A DNA stretch of 64,000 nt from Aliidiomarina quisquiliarum (GTDB lineage: Bacteria; Pseudomonadota; Gammaproteobacteria; Enterobacterales; Alteromonadaceae), in assembly GCF_023922585.1 (NCBI RefSeq), contig NZ_JAMFTN010000021.1, forward strand, positions 253,076-317,075, read 5' to 3'. A program made the position numbers and the translations under genes. Below, in pieces: positions 1-10,016 of the stretch; position 1 is the stretch's first letter; each line of letters opens with the position of its first letter. A model generated the notes under the pieces. The model saw only the letters and a program-made list of their open reading frames with translations. It searched no databases and was not told the origin of the DNA.

Positions 1-2
1 CC

Positions 3-926
3 ACGTCGTCGGTGGCTTTAAGTACCATGCAGCCCGTACGCATACCCGACGTAGCTGGGGCACCAAGCCAAACCAGTAATGTGTACACAGCCTTTAACGT
101 TGACGCTCGTGTAACTCCTATAATAGAAGCGGCACCAGGGGCTTCGAATTTCGATCCTGCGTCACCCTCTACTTATCATTCTTCTACTTCAACCACCGTG
201 TATGACTCCTTAGGTGAATCGCACATTGTAAACTTGTACTTTGTTAAGCGCGAAGCCAACGAATGGGACATGTACACCACCTTTGACGGTCAAGAAGTAA
301 ACCTTAACACCGGCACCCCAAGTGCCACCAGTGTGGCCGGTTTTACCGGTACGCGGGTTACTTTCGACGCCAGTGGTAACCCCGCAGTGGTGCCACCTAA
401 CTTGTCGTTCCCACCGGTCGACTTTGATTTGTCAGCCGCCTTATTAGGCAACGGTGCCGACGTAACGCAAAACATTCAGTTGAATTTCCAAAACGAAGCG
501 GGCACCAACGTACCAACGCAATACGCGTCTAACTTCGAAGTAACCAACCTAAACCAAGACGGTACCACGGTTGGTCGTTTAACCAGTGTCGAAGTCGACT
601 CGTCTGGTTTGGTGGCGGCCTCTTACTCAAATGGCGACACCCAGTTTTTAGGCCGTGTGGCATTAGTTAGCTTTGCCAACGAACAAGGCCTACAGCAAGT
701 TGGTAGTAGCATGTGGCGAAAAACCATTGAGTCGGGCGACGCTATTGCCGGTGAAGCCAACAGTGGTGTATACGGTGCTATTGAATCGTCGGCGCTAGAA
801 AACTCGAACGTGAATCTAACCCAAGAGCTGGTAGACATGATTATTGCGCAAAAGAACTTCCAGGCGAACTCACGTGCCCTTGAAGTGAACTCAACCCTGC
901 AACAAACCATTCTACAGGTTCGTTAA
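3..926 (+). CDS. flgE: flagellar hook protein FlgE (C-terminal part, cut by window start)
   Basis: This is the C-terminal 307 residues of the hook subunit, which polymerises outside the cell into the universal joint between rod and filament. The frame is open from the first base, so the true start lies upstream; the GTG at position 12 is only an internal valine. The central part matches the FlgE D2 region, and the C-terminus (SNVNLTQELVDMIIAQKNFQ, then ALEVNSTLQQTILQVR) is the classic helical tail of hook and rod proteins. It is followed by a strong terminator, so it should be the last gene of the upstream flgB-flgE type transcription unit. Identification is confident; full length cannot be judged. 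Confidence 0.95.
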   Translation, partial: TSSVALSTMQPVRIPDVAGAPSQTSNVYTAFNVDARVTPIIEAAPGASNFDPASPSTYHSSTSTTVYDSLGESHIVNLYFVKREANEWDMYTTFDGQEVNLNTGTPSATSVAGFTGTRVTFDASGNPAVVPPNLSFPPVDFDLSAALLGNGADVTQNIQLNFQNEAGTNVPTQYASNFEVTNLNQDGTTVGRLTSVEVDSSGLVAASYSNGDTQFLGRVALVSFANEQGLQQVGSSMWRKTIESGDAIAGEANSGVYGAIESSALENSNVNLTQELVDMIIAQKNFQANSRALEVNSTLQQTILQVR

Positions 927-951
927 AGTTTCATTGCGGTATAGCAATATT

Positions 952-977
952 GCGCGGCTTCGGTCGCGCTTTTTTTT
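952..977 (+). terminator. Rho-independent terminator after flgE
   Basis: A 7-bp GC-rich stem (GCGCGGC / GTCGCGC, one G-T pair) closes a TTCG tetraloop and is followed directly by eight T residues. It separates the flgE operon from the sigma-54-driven flgF operon. Confidence 0.85.
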
Positions 978-1021
978 CTGCAGTTCCCTTCCTGATGTTA
1001 TTTCACCCGCTTTTAAGGCTT

Positions 1022-1037
1022 TGGCACGAAACCTGCA
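1022..1037 (+). promoter_or_regulatory. sigma-54 promoter of the flgF operon
   Basis: The sequence TGGCACGAAACCTGCA fits the -24/-12 consensus TGGCACG-N4-TTGCA with one mismatch, and the GG and GC dinucleotides are 12 bases apart as required. It lies about 50 bases before the flgF start and just after the flgE terminator. In vibrios and pseudomonads middle flagellar genes use RpoN with a FleQ/FlrC-type activator, so the same control is inferred here. Confidence 0.85.
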
Positions 1038-1088
1038 TTTGTATATGTAGTGACCATGCAGTGACAAAATTCTGTCGAGGAGCACAAC

Positions 1089-1832
1089 GTGGACAATTTA
1101 CTTTATATCGCTATGAGCGGCGCCAAAGAAAGCATGAACGCAATGGCGTTGCGAGCAAATAACTTAGCGAATACCAATACCACAGGGTTTAAGGCCGACT
1201 TACAACACGCCCGTTCTATGCAGGCGTATAACGAAGGTTTGCCTACCCGGGTGTTCGCATTAACCGAAAGCCCAGGGCAAAACTATGCCGACGGGGCATT
1301 ACGCACCACTGGCCGTGATCTTGATATTGCTATTCGCGGAGCAGGTTGGGTTGCAGTGGCCGACGCCGACGGCAATGAAGCTTATACCCGTAACGGTAAT
1401 TTACAAATGGACACCAACGGCATGCTGCAAACCAGCAGTGGCCAACCGGTGTTAGGTGACAATGGGCCCATATTTGTACCGGTACCTATTACCAACATGC
1501 TAATAGGCGCCGACGGCACTATTTCGGTACGACCTGAAGGGGCTCCAGAAAATATTGTAGAAACGGTTGATCGCATTAAATTGGTTAACCCGGTGAATCG
1601 AGAAATGAATCGCCTTGAAGACGGTTTATTTCGTATGAAAGACGGTTCCTTGGCGCCAGTTAACGGCTTGGTTCGTATCGAACAAGGTGCTTTAGAAGGC
1701 AGTAACGTGAACCCTGTGGAAGAAATGACACAAATGATTTCGTTACAGCGTAATTACGAAATTAACGTCAAGATGATGAAAACAGCGCAAGAAAACGATC
1801 AGCGCTCAGAACAGCTCTTACGTATTGTTTAA
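1089..1832 (+). CDS. flgF: flagellar proximal rod protein FlgF
   Basis: FlgF is a subunit of the proximal rod of the basal body in the periplasm. The 247-residue product has the N-terminal rod/hook signature (LRANNLANTNTTGFK, about residues 20-35), the FlgE/F/G middle region and the C-terminal helix with SNVNPVEEMTQMISLQRNYE. The start is GTG, preceded by GAGGAG at a good distance, and the MDNLLYIAMSGA beginning matches the family. It is the first gene behind the sigma-54 promoter, with flgG 37 bases downstream. Length is typical. Confidence 0.96.
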   Translation: MDNLLYIAMSGAKESMNAMALRANNLANTNTTGFKADLQHARSMQAYNEGLPTRVFALTESPGQNYADGALRTTGRDLDIAIRGAGWVAVADADGNEAYTRNGNLQMDTNGMLQTSSGQPVLGDNGPIFVPVPITNMLIGADGTISVRPEGAPENIVETVDRIKLVNPVNREMNRLEDGLFRMKDGSLAPVNGLVRIEQGALEGSNVNPVEEMTQMISLQRNYEINVKMMKTAQENDQRSEQLLRIV

Positions 1833-1869
1833 TGCTGGCTAGCCAGCTAAATGTGGATTGAGGTGACTT

Positions 1870-2658
1870 ATGCATCCCGCCCTATGGATTAGTAAAACCG
1901 GACTTGACGCGCAGCAGCGTGACATTGCAGTAACGTCGAACAACTTGGCTAACGCCAGCACCATTGGCTTCAAAAAAAGCCGGGCTATTTTTGAAGACCT
2001 GCTGTACCAAAATATTAATCAACCGGGTGGTCAGTCGACACAAGACACTGAATTACCATCAGGGTTAATGCTGGGTGCCGGTACACGTGTGGTGGCCACG
2101 CAGAAAAACTTTTCCCAAGGTAACTTAATTACCACGGAAAACTCTCTTGACTTAATGGTCAGTGGTAAAGGTTTCTTTGAAATACTGATGCCAGACGGCT
2201 CTGTATCTTACACCCGAAATGGCCAGTTTACCCTTGATCGCGATGGCCAAATTGTTACCCCAGGAGCAGGCTATCCACTGCAGCCGGCAATTAATATTCC
2301 GAACGACGCGCTGTCAGTTACGGTAAGCCAAGACGGTGAAGTGTCGGTCACTATGCCAGGCCAAGCGGGTAACCAAGTGGTGGGGCAAATTAACTTAGCC
2401 GCCTTTATTAACCCAGCCGGGTTAGAGCCCGTGGGAGAAAACTTATTTAAAGAAACTGCCTCGAGCGGTGCGCCATTACAAGGCGTGCCTGGTGTCGATG
2501 GCATGGGCAGTGTGCGGCAAGGGGCGCTAGAAACGTCGAACGTGAACGTTACCGAAGAACTGGTCAATCTCATTGAGTCGCAGCGGGTCTATGAAATGAA
2601 CTCGAAAGTTATTTCCTCTGTTGACCAAATGATTGGCTTTGCCATTCAACAACTTTAA
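1870..2658 (+). CDS. flgG: flagellar distal rod protein FlgG
   Basis: FlgG builds the distal rod that crosses the P and L rings. The 262 residues match the usual length. The N-terminal motif TSNNLANASTIGFK (about residues 23-36) and the C-terminal helix VNVTEELVNLIESQRVYEMN are diagnostic, and SYTRNGQF marks the shared FlgE/F/G domain. The ATG has a GAGGTGA ribosome site. It sits between flgF and flgH with short gaps, in the standard order. Confidence 0.97.
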   Translation: MHPALWISKTGLDAQQRDIAVTSNNLANASTIGFKKSRAIFEDLLYQNINQPGGQSTQDTELPSGLMLGAGTRVVATQKNFSQGNLITTENSLDLMVSGKGFFEILMPDGSVSYTRNGQFTLDRDGQIVTPGAGYPLQPAINIPNDALSVTVSQDGEVSVTMPGQAGNQVVGQINLAAFINPAGLEPVGENLFKETASSGAPLQGVPGVDGMGSVRQGALETSNVNVTEELVNLIESQRVYEMNSKVISSVDQMIGFAIQQL

Positions 2659-2673
2659 CGCGGGGTAGCAGTT

Positions 2674-3357
2674 ATGCAAACCATTAAGTTAGCACTCACT
2701 GTTGCTACAGCGCTGGTACTTAGCGCTTGCGCGGCACAGCCGCAGCCGTTACCAGTGCCCGACGACCCTTTCTATGCACCGGCCGTTCCGGAAGCAAGTT
2801 TACCTGCCGCAGTACCTAATGGGTCGTTATTTAATGGCGAAAAAAACAATTTATATTCCGACATTAAAGCCCGCGACCTAGGCGACATTATTACTGTGCG
2901 TTTACAGGAAAGCACTTCCGCCTCGAAAAGTGCCAAAACCGGTACCTCGCGAGGTACCAGTGTGAACTTACCCACGCCAACGGTACTAGGTAAAGACCTA
3001 AGCTTCCGTGGCTATTCGTTGTCAGCCAACCTAGAAGGCAGCACCGAGTTTCAGGGCGACGCGTCGGCTAATCAAAGTAACCGTTTAAGTGGCGACATTA
3101 GCGTAACGGTTATCCGAGTACTACCCAACGGTAGTTTAATAGTGCGCGGCGAAAAATGGCTCACCTTAAACAATGGCCAAGAATATGTGCGTTTAACCGG
3201 CATGATAAGGCCCCAAGACGTAGCGTCCGACAACACGGTGTTATCGAATCGAGTGGCGAATGCCCGTATTGAATATTCTGGTACGGGTAGTTTAGCCGAC
3301 ACCCAGCGGCAAGGCTGGTTAACACGCTTCTTTAATGGCCCCTTGTGGCCTTTATAA
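2674..3357 (+). CDS. flgH: flagellar L-ring lipoprotein FlgH
   Basis: FlgH forms the outer-membrane L ring around the rod. The 227-residue product begins with a lipoprotein signal: a hydrophobic stretch ending in LSAC with the lipidated cysteine at residue 19. The mature part carries the family motifs [26 protein letters not shown] and, later, [20 protein letters not shown]. It is followed by flgI 28 bases on. Secretion is by Sec and the Lol pathway by family knowledge. Confidence 0.96.
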   Translation: MQTIKLALTVATALVLSACAAQPQPLPVPDDPFYAPAVPEASLPAAVPNGSLFNGEKNNLYSDIKARDLGDIITVRLQESTSASKSAKTGTSRGTSVNLPTPTVLGKDLSFRGYSLSANLEGSTEFQGDASANQSNRLSGDISVTVIRVLPNGSLIVRGEKWLTLNNGQEYVRLTGMIRPQDVASDNTVLSNRVANARIEYSGTGSLADTQRQGWLTRFFNGPLWPL

Positions 3358-3385
3358 GCAACCTATTGCACGTGGAGTAAATACA

Positions 3386-4525
3386 ATGACCATGCACACC
3401 AACTTTAAACGAACAGCAGCACGCCAATGTTCAGCATGGTTTATGTGCGGCTTAATGCTTATTAGTGGACTTCTTATGCCCGTTGCCCAGGCACAGCGCA
3501 TTAAAGATGTGGCCACCGTAGCAGGTATTCGTTCTAACCAATTGATTGGTTATGGTTTAGTGGTGGGCCTACCCGGCACCGGAGAGCGCACCCCCTTCAC
3601 CGACCAAACTTTCCGCACCATGTTAGGTAATTTTGGTATTAACTTGCCAGAAAACCAGCGCCCACAAATAAATAACGTGGCGGCGGTTGCTGTACATGCG
3701 GAATTACCCGCCTTTGCCAAACCAGGTCAACAAATTGACATTACCGTAAGTTCCGTCGGCGACGCTAAAAGCTTAGTGGGTGGCACCCTCATGCAAACCT
3801 ACTTGCGTGGTGCCGACGGAGAAATATATGCGGTAGCCCAAGGCAGCTTAGTGGTGGGCGGACTTGGAGCACAAGGGCTCGACGGTTCAAGTATTGTTGT
3901 GAACACGCCAACGGTGGGCCGAATTCCTAATGGCGCCATGGTTGAGCGCGAAGTAGACACCGGCTTTGCTCACAGCGAGTTTATTACCTTTTTATTAAAT
4001 CGGCCCGACTTTACCACCGCACGCCACATGGCTGAAGCCATTAATAAATTAATAGGCCCCAATTCGGCCATGCCAGTAGACGCCGTGTCGGTGCGAGTAA
4101 TTGCCCCACGAGATCCAGGCCAACGGGTTAGTTATTTGTCTACGCTAGAAAATATTAGCATTGAACAAGGTCAGGCCGCTGCTCGTATTATTATTAACAG
4201 CAGAACTGGCACGATAGTTGTAGGGCAAAACGTACGCTTGCACCCGGCTGCTGTGGCCCATGGTAATTTGCAGGTTACTATTTCAGAAAATATTAATGTG
4301 TCGCAACCGAACCCTTTTGCTGGTGGTGAAACAGCAATTACACCCGACTCGGCCATTCAGGTGCGGCAAGAAGAAGCACGTATGTTTCATTTCGACCCAG
4401 GCGTGTCTATTAACGACTTAATAAATGCCATTAACCAAATTGGGGCGGCACCGGGCGACATTATTGCAGTACTAGAAGCGCTAAAGCATGCGGGCGCCAT
4501 CGACGGCGAGCTGGTTATTATTTAA
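3386..4525 (+). CDS. flgI: flagellar P-ring protein FlgI
   Basis: FlgI forms the peptidoglycan-associated P ring in the periplasm. I chose the ATG at 3386 (379 residues) because it follows TGGAGT and begins a proper Sec signal peptide with predicted cleavage after AQA (residues 34-36); the longer frame from 3335 would overlap flgH and put a nonsense leader before it. The mature protein starts [20 protein letters not shown], which is strongly conserved, and [13 protein letters not shown] and the C-terminal [18 protein letters not shown] also fit. Confidence 0.96.
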   Translation: MTMHTNFKRTAARQCSAWFMCGLMLISGLLMPVAQAQRIKDVATVAGIRSNQLIGYGLVVGLPGTGERTPFTDQTFRTMLGNFGINLPENQRPQINNVAAVAVHAELPAFAKPGQQIDITVSSVGDAKSLVGGTLMQTYLRGADGEIYAVAQGSLVVGGLGAQGLDGSSIVVNTPTVGRIPNGAMVEREVDTGFAHSEFITFLLNRPDFTTARHMAEAINKLIGPNSAMPVDAVSVRVIAPRDPGQRVSYLSTLENISIEQGQAAARIIINSRTGTIVVGQNVRLHPAAVAHGNLQVTISENINVSQPNPFAGGETAITPDSAIQVRQEEARMFHFDPGVSINDLINAINQIGAAPGDIIAVLEALKHAGAIDGELVII

Positions 4526-4568
4526 CCCTTGCGCTGGCTTAGATAGCAGCAAACTAAGGAACCTAAAC

Positions 4569-5582
4569 ATGGACAATAACTACGGACAACAAATGTTACA
4601 GCAGGCGCAGTCAAGCTATGTGCATGACTTGCAGTCGCTCGACACATTGCGTCGGCAGGGATTGCAAGGCAAAGGCGAAGAACAACAAGCGCTACGCAAA
4701 GCGGCCGAGCATTTCGAGTCTATTTTTATGAGCCAATTGCTATCGAGCATGCGCAAAGCCAACGAAGTGTTTGGTTCCGACAACCCGCTGAATACTCAAT
4801 ACACCAAGTTTTATGAAGACATGCACGATCAGCAGTTAAGCTCTGATTTAGCCAAAAATGGTAGCCTAGGTTTGGCCGACTTAATTGTGCAGCAGCTTAG
4901 CCCAGCTGGCTCGAGTAACTTTACTCCTGCCAGCTTATTGCCGGTAGCAAATTTAGAAACCAGCATGGCCCAGCGTGGTATTCGCGTAAACCGTGGCAAT
5001 GACAACACGGCACCGTCAATGAGCATACAGCCATTGCCCGAGGCAATAAACCGAATTCCAGCCTTGAAATTAGCGGCCGAAGGTAGTGATTGGAAGGCGG
5101 CTAATCCAACGGAGTTCTTAGAGCGTTTAGCTCCTTATGCACAACGTGCCGCTGCCGCTGCTAATATTTCGCCAGTGCCTGTACTGGCACAAGCGGCGTT
5201 AGAAACCGGTTGGGGGCAACATGTGGTGCCTAATAGTGCCGGTGAATCGAGCAATAACGTGTTTAATATTAAGGCCGACCAGCGCTGGGCAGGACCAAGC
5301 GCAGCCACCACCACCCTTGAATTTGAACAGGGCGAGGCCAAGCCAGAACAAGCGCAATTCAGAGCCTATGCTTCTGTGGAAGAAAGTTTCCACGACTATG
5401 TGAGCTTCTTACAAAATAATCCGCGTTATCAGCAGGCGTTAGAACTAGGCCGCGACGGGGCGCAGTTTGCTGAACAATTACAGCAAGCCGGTTATGCAAC
5501 AGATCCAGAATATGCCAATAAAATTAAACGCATTATGAATAGCGACGCCATGCAGGTAATTCGTCAACAGTTTGGCTTTTAG
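4569..5582 (+). CDS. flgJ: rod-capping protein and peptidoglycan hydrolase FlgJ
   Basis: FlgJ caps the growing rod with its N-terminal domain and opens the peptidoglycan with a C-terminal glucosaminidase (GH73-type) domain. The 337-residue protein has the rod-binding helix (FESIFMSQLLSSMRKANEVF, about residues 49-68), a linker around 115-175, and the enzyme domain from about 185, with AQAALETGWGQHV placing the catalytic glutamate at 212. The ATG at 4569 follows AAGGA; an upstream in-frame start at 4488 would overlap flgI and is unlikely. This is the dual-domain form of gamma- and betaproteobacteria. Confidence 0.95.
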   Translation: MDNNYGQQMLQQAQSSYVHDLQSLDTLRRQGLQGKGEEQQALRKAAEHFESIFMSQLLSSMRKANEVFGSDNPLNTQYTKFYEDMHDQQLSSDLAKNGSLGLADLIVQQLSPAGSSNFTPASLLPVANLETSMAQRGIRVNRGNDNTAPSMSIQPLPEAINRIPALKLAAEGSDWKAANPTEFLERLAPYAQRAAAAANISPVPVLAQAALETGWGQHVVPNSAGESSNNVFNIKADQRWAGPSAATTTLEFEQGEAKPEQAQFRAYASVEESFHDYVSFLQNNPRYQQALELGRDGAQFAEQLQQAGYATDPEYANKIKRIMNSDAMQVIRQQFGF

Positions 5583-5595
5583 GTGAGGACAGTTT

Positions 5596-7605
5596 ATGTC
5601 ATTTGATTTAATCCGCGTCGGCAGCCAAGCGGCCCAAGGGCATCAGCGCTCGCTACAAGTAACGGGTAATAACATTGGTAATATTAATACCCCAGGTTAT
5701 GTGCGTGAACGCCCAGTATATTCCGAAGCACCCTATGGGCCAGGTATATCGCGCGTAGAAGTTGAACGTATGCTGGACAAGTTCACCCAGCGCCAGTTTT
5801 GGACCGACACCTCGCGCCATGGCTATGCCAATGCGTTTCTAACCGAAGCAGCAAAAATAGACACCATGTTGGGCAATAGCGACACCAATATTAATAGTGC
5901 TATTTCAAAGTTTTTTAACAGCCTGCAAGACTTGAACGACGATCCTGCTTCGGTTACCCAGCGTGAACTTGTGCTAGGCCAAGCTGGTTCAACGCTGGCG
6001 CAAATGCGCGATATGAATAGCTTTATGAACAACCAAGGGCGCATGTTTAACGAGCAGCTAGAACTAACCGTCGACTCGTCGAATAGTATTATTCGCAGCA
6101 TCAGCGACATTAATGCCCAGCTAAGCTTTATTCCGGCCAATGCCACTAGCGGTGAACGTCATACCTTGTTAAACGAGCGCGATGAAAAAATTCGCGAACT
6201 TGCTCAGTTGGTCGACATATCAACCATCGAAGACCCAAATGGACGCTTACGGGTGAACTTGTCGAGCGGACAGGCCTTAGTACTCGAAGACGGCAGTTAC
6301 AACCTAATGGCGCTAAAAGGCAACCCCGATCCAGACCGCCCAGAACTGGTGGCCATGGTTGAATCTGGTGGTAAAAAAATTAGTCAAGGTATCGACGAAC
6401 ATACGATAGGCGGCCGCATTGGTGGCTTATTAGCCTATCGGGCGGAAGTGCTTGAACCTTCACAAATGAAACTAGGACAGCTGGCATTAACATTTGCCGA
6501 CAGTTTAAATAAACAGCAAGCCCAAGGTTTAGACTTAGACAATGAACTTGGCCAGCCTATTTTTACCTTTAATGGCTCTATGGTTACAGGCCAGCCAGCG
6601 GTAACCAACCAAGGTAGTAACCAACGCATTGAAGCGAATTTAATGCCAGGTGAATTAAGCCGCATGGTGGCGAATAATTTTGAAATTGAAATTGTCTCTG
6701 CTAATAGTTACAAAATAATGCCCCTCGACTCGGGCGGTAACGTCATTGGCGACGTAAACAGTTATCCTGTTTATGACATTACACCGCCAAATGGCGGCGG
6801 CGAAGAATATGGACTACAGCTCGACTTTGTGGGCGGAACCTATGTGGCCGGCGACCGCTTTACCCTGAAACCAACTAAAAATGCCGCCGACAATATACAG
6901 TTAGCCATGAAGCGGCCAGAAGACTTAGCCTTAGCTTCACCGGTGCGGGCGAGCGACAATGGTAATAACCAAGGTCAGGGCACCCTTAGTTTAGAAGGTG
7001 TGAGTGGCACAGGTAACTATTTTACCGGTCATGCCTTAAGTGCTTCGGCGCCGGTACAAATTACTTATCAAGGTTTTACTGGCGGGCAGCATAATCTTGA
7101 AATTACTTTAAACGACGGCACGGTTATCGCCCATAACACCGCCGACATGAAAAACATTTTTAGCCAAGTACCGGCAATTAGCCCGAACGACTACGAAGTC
7201 AGCCTGTCGGGTCGGCCAGCAGTGGGCGACGTGTTTACCATTGGATTCAATAGCGGCGCCATTAACGACAATAGTAATGGCCTTGCTATGGCCGAACTGC
7301 AGCGGCAACAAGTGCTACGCCGTAATACGGAAGTGGCTTCGGAAGCCAACACCATGACCCTCAGTGAAGGCTATGGTCGCTTGTCGTCTGATGTGGGTAA
7401 CAAAGTGTCACAAGCCCGTACCGCCGATAAAGTAGCCGACGCTATGCTAAAACAGTCGAAGCAGTTCTTCGATTCTGTATCGGGCGTTAGCCTCGACGAA
7501 GAAGCGGCAAACTTAATTCAATATGAACAGGCGTACAACGCCGCCGCACGTATCATTAGTGTGGCGCAGCAAATATTTGACACGCTGCTGAATGCAACAC
7601 GATAA
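5596..7605 (+). CDS. flgK: hook-filament junction protein FlgK (HAP1)
   Basis: FlgK is the first of two junction proteins between hook and filament. The 669-residue product is longer than the 547 residues of E. coli FlgK, as usual in this order, the extra length being in the exposed middle region. The N-terminal signature is VTGNNIGNINTPGY (about residues 23-36) and the C-terminal helix SLDEEAANLIQYEQAYNAAA is typical. It starts with ATG after GTGAGGA, 13 bases past flgJ, and is followed by flgL after 10 bases. Confidence 0.96.
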   Translation: MSFDLIRVGSQAAQGHQRSLQVTGNNIGNINTPGYVRERPVYSEAPYGPGISRVEVERMLDKFTQRQFWTDTSRHGYANAFLTEAAKIDTMLGNSDTNINSAISKFFNSLQDLNDDPASVTQRELVLGQAGSTLAQMRDMNSFMNNQGRMFNEQLELTVDSSNSIIRSISDINAQLSFIPANATSGERHTLLNERDEKIRELAQLVDISTIEDPNGRLRVNLSSGQALVLEDGSYNLMALKGNPDPDRPELVAMVESGGKKISQGIDEHTIGGRIGGLLAYRAEVLEPSQMKLGQLALTFADSLNKQQAQGLDLDNELGQPIFTFNGSMVTGQPAVTNQGSNQRIEANLMPGELSRMVANNFEIEIVSANSYKIMPLDSGGNVIGDVNSYPVYDITPPNGGGEEYGLQLDFVGGTYVAGDRFTLKPTKNAADNIQLAMKRPEDLALASPVRASDNGNNQGQGTLSLEGVSGTGNYFTGHALSASAPVQITYQGFTGGQHNLEITLNDGTVIAHNTADMKNIFSQVPAISPNDYEVSLSGRPAVGDVFTIGFNSGAINDNSNGLAMAELQRQQVLRRNTEVASEANTMTLSEGYGRLSSDVGNKVSQARTADKVADAMLKQSKQFFDSVSGVSLDEEAANLIQYEQAYNAAARIISVAQQIFDTLLNATR

Positions 7606-7615
7606 GGGGTAGCTA

Positions 7616-8851
7616 ATGCGTATTCCAACCAGTCAAATTTATGAACGTGGTTTAAACTCGGTGCTCGACGCGCAGCGAAAACTACTGAATGTGCACAACC
7701 AAATTGCCAGTGAAACTAAAATATTAACGCCAGCCGACGACCCAGCAGGTAAAGCACAAGTATTAGGCTTAGACGACAAAATAAGTCAGAACGAGCAGTT
7801 TCAGCGTAACTCAGACTTATTAAAAAACCGTCTGCAACGTACTGAATCAGTGTATTCCAGTATGACCACCGGCTTAGATCGTGCCCGAGTATTAATGATC
7901 CAGTCGGGTAATGGCGTGTACGACGACCAAGATCGTCGAGCCATTGCCGCCGAGTTACGAGGCATTCGCGACGAAACCCAAAACCTCATGAATTCGCAAG
8001 ACGAAAATGGCGACTATTTATTTTCTGGCTTTCAAAAGCGTACCAAACCATTTTCGAAAGACCCAGTAACCGGCGCTTATAATTACCATGGCGACGATGG
8101 CCGTAACCAAGTGCAGCTATCACCTTCTTTAAGAGTAACCAGCGTTGAACCAGGTAGTTCTGCGTTTCAAAATGTAGCAGCCAATCGCACAGTTACATTT
8201 GCCAATAGCAGCGGCGGGGTTTCTGATCTCGACGCCCGAGTAACCGATCGCGCCGCCTTCGACGCTTTCCATAGCAGTCAATATAATAAAACCCAAGCGC
8301 CGAACTTAAACGAATTACGCTTTGACTTCGACGGCACTCATATTAATGTGCACCGTATTAATAGCCCTGGCGACCCATTAGTAGCAGGCCCAATACCCTA
8401 TACTACGGGCGAAGCATTCCAATTTAATGGTTTAGAAATTAACTTTAGAGGCAACTTCGCCGCAGGCGAAAGTGTTGCCGTACGTTTAAGCGAACCCACT
8501 CAAAACGTACTAACCACCTTAGACAGCTTTATTGAAACACTGGAAAAAGGTGGTTTGTCGGGTGAAATGTTTAGCGCCCAACTAGGCAACGCCCTCGACA
8601 ACCTCGATCGGTCACAAGAGCGGTTATCGTCGGTTCGTGCTCAAACCGGTGGTCGCTTAAACGTGCTCGATAATGCCTACAAGAACAATTTAGACTTGGA
8701 AATATCAAACCGTGAAACCCGCTCTAAAATTTCTGATGTGGATTACTCTGAAGCCATGACCGAATTAACCAAGCAAGACATTTCACTACAAGCAGCGCAA
8801 GCCACCTTTACCCGTATTACCCGGCTTAGCTTGTTCGACTTTATCAGGTAA
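7616..8851 (+). CDS. flgL: hook-filament junction protein FlgL (HAP3)
   Basis: FlgL is the second junction protein and resembles flagellin at both ends. The 411 residues include the N-terminal region RIPTSQIYERGLNSVLDAQ and the flagellin-like DPAGKAQVLGLDD, and end with DISLQAAQATFTRITRLSLF. The ATG follows GGGGTAG, 10 bases after flgK. A strong terminator lies 22 bases downstream, so this is the end of the flgF-flgL transcription unit. Confidence 0.95.
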   Translation: MRIPTSQIYERGLNSVLDAQRKLLNVHNQIASETKILTPADDPAGKAQVLGLDDKISQNEQFQRNSDLLKNRLQRTESVYSSMTTGLDRARVLMIQSGNGVYDDQDRRAIAAELRGIRDETQNLMNSQDENGDYLFSGFQKRTKPFSKDPVTGAYNYHGDDGRNQVQLSPSLRVTSVEPGSSAFQNVAANRTVTFANSSGGVSDLDARVTDRAAFDAFHSSQYNKTQAPNLNELRFDFDGTHINVHRINSPGDPLVAGPIPYTTGEAFQFNGLEINFRGNFAAGESVAVRLSEPTQNVLTTLDSFIETLEKGGLSGEMFSAQLGNALDNLDRSQERLSSVRAQTGGRLNVLDNAYKNNLDLEISNRETRSKISDVDYSEAMTELTKQDISLQAAQATFTRITRLSLFDFIR

Positions 8852-8872
8852 TTAACAGTCGCTTTAAAGTAT

Positions 8873-8896
8873 AAAAGGCCCGAAAGGGCCTTTTTT
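8873..8896 (+). terminator. Rho-independent terminator after flgL
   Basis: The stem GGCCC / GGGCC, extended by A-T pairs, closes a GAAA loop and ends in six T residues. The flanking A and T runs make it potentially bidirectional. Confidence 0.9.
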
Positions 8897-8957
8897 ATAG
8901 TTTGAGCATGAAAGCACATTAAAAGGCATGTTTTTGGTGTTTATCTTATAAAAAAAC

Positions 8958-8984
8958 TAAAGGAAATAGTTCCCATACCGATAC
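8958..8984 (+). promoter_or_regulatory. sigma-28 (FliA) promoter of flagellin gene 1
   Basis: TAAA, a 15-base spacer and ACCGATAC match the FliA consensus TAAA-N15-GCCGATAA with two mismatches in the -10. It lies about 80 bases before the first flagellin. The cognate sigma factor FliA is encoded at 37.9 kb of this window. Confidence 0.88.
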
Positions 8985-9063
8985 ATTAATTGAAAGGTAC
9001 ACAGACTGATTAAAAGGCCGGCTAGAGCCTTCACTCTGACGAAAACTATTTGGAGACTCAATT

Positions 9064-9882
9064 ATGAGCTTATATGTAAACACAAACATTTCCTCATTGA
9101 ATGGCCAGCGCCAACTCATGAACTCATCAAATGCTTTAAACACTTCGTTTGAACGTTTGTCATCAGGCTTCCGCATTAATAGCGCGGCCGACGATGCCGC
9201 TGGCCTTCAAATTACTAACCGTATGACCTCACAAATTATGGGTCTAAACCAAGCGGTAAGTAACGCCCAAGACGGTATTTCAGTAGCCCAGGTGGCTGAA
9301 GGTGCTATGCAAGAAATTACTACGTCGTTACAGCGTATGCGTCAGCTAGCCGTGCAGTCGCAAAACGGTATCAACGACGTTGACGACCGCGTAGCACTGC
9401 AAAAAGAAGTGTCGGCACTGAAAACTGAAATTGATCGAATTGCCACTACTACTGAATTTGCTGGTAAAAACTTGCTCGACGGAACCTACCAAAATGAAAA
9501 CTTTTTGGTTGGAGCAAACGCCGGTCAAAACATTTCTATCTCAATAGGCAACGTAAACGGAGCTACCTTGGGTATGACTGGTTTAACAGTTGAAACCCCA
9601 GGTGGTGCTTCAGCGGCGCTCGCCACGTTAGACGCGGCAATTAAAACAGTTGGTGAAGAGCGTGCAGACTTAGGTGCAATTCAAAACCGCTTCCAGTCAA
9701 CTATACGTAACCTAACCAACATTTCTGAAAACATCAGTGGTGCCCGGTCACGTATTATGGACACTGACTTTGCCAAAGAAACAGCTGAATTAACTCGTAA
9801 CCAAATTATTCAGCAGGCCAGCACAACCATTTTAGGCCAGGCGAACCAGCGTCCACAAGCAGCCTTGTCACTGTTAGGCTAA
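9064..9882 (+). CDS. fliC: flagellin 1
   Basis: Structural subunit of the flagellar filament, exported by the flagellar type III system. The 272-residue protein has the conserved N-terminal D0/D1 domain (SSGFRINSAADDAAGLQI, about residues 32-49; QVAEGAMQEI about 80-89) and C-terminal D1/D0 domain (SRIMDTDFAKETAEL, then QANQRPQAALSLLG at the end). The variable centre is very short. It is nearly identical to flagellin 2 except in the central part. It is transcribed alone: own sigma-28 promoter, TTTGGAGA ribosome site, own terminator. Neighbouring Maf and Pse genes suggest it is glycosylated, by inference. Confidence 0.97.
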   Translation: MSLYVNTNISSLNGQRQLMNSSNALNTSFERLSSGFRINSAADDAAGLQITNRMTSQIMGLNQAVSNAQDGISVAQVAEGAMQEITTSLQRMRQLAVQSQNGINDVDDRVALQKEVSALKTEIDRIATTTEFAGKNLLDGTYQNENFLVGANAGQNISISIGNVNGATLGMTGLTVETPGGASAALATLDAAIKTVGEERADLGAIQNRFQSTIRNLTNISENISGARSRIMDTDFAKETAELTRNQIIQQASTTILGQANQRPQAALSLLG

Positions 9883-9904
9883 TAATACAGGCTAGTGTTT
9901 TACC

Positions 9905-9935
9905 AAATGCCGGGCCAAGTTGGTCCGGCATTTTT
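9905..9935 (+). terminator. Rho-independent terminator after flagellin 1
   Basis: An inverted repeat AAATGCCGG / CCGGCATTT with a partly paired inner loop is followed by a run of five T residues. It closes the first flagellin transcript 22 bases after the stop. Confidence 0.88.
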
Positions 9936-10016
9936 GTATCTACTGGCTGGCTTTATTGCCATAGCAGCAATAACCCCATAAACTCATTTAACTTTAGTTT
10001 TAAATAAGGACACCTT

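Noticed and set aside
950..1162. A 70-residue reading frame over the flgE-flgF gap
   Set aside because: It runs through the terminator and the sigma-54 promoter and into flgF in another frame, and has no coding character.
9946..9962. sigma-54 promoter (TGGCTGGCTTTATTGCC) before the 139-residue gene
   Set aside because: The GG and GC elements are 13 bases apart instead of 12 and the -24 box is poor.
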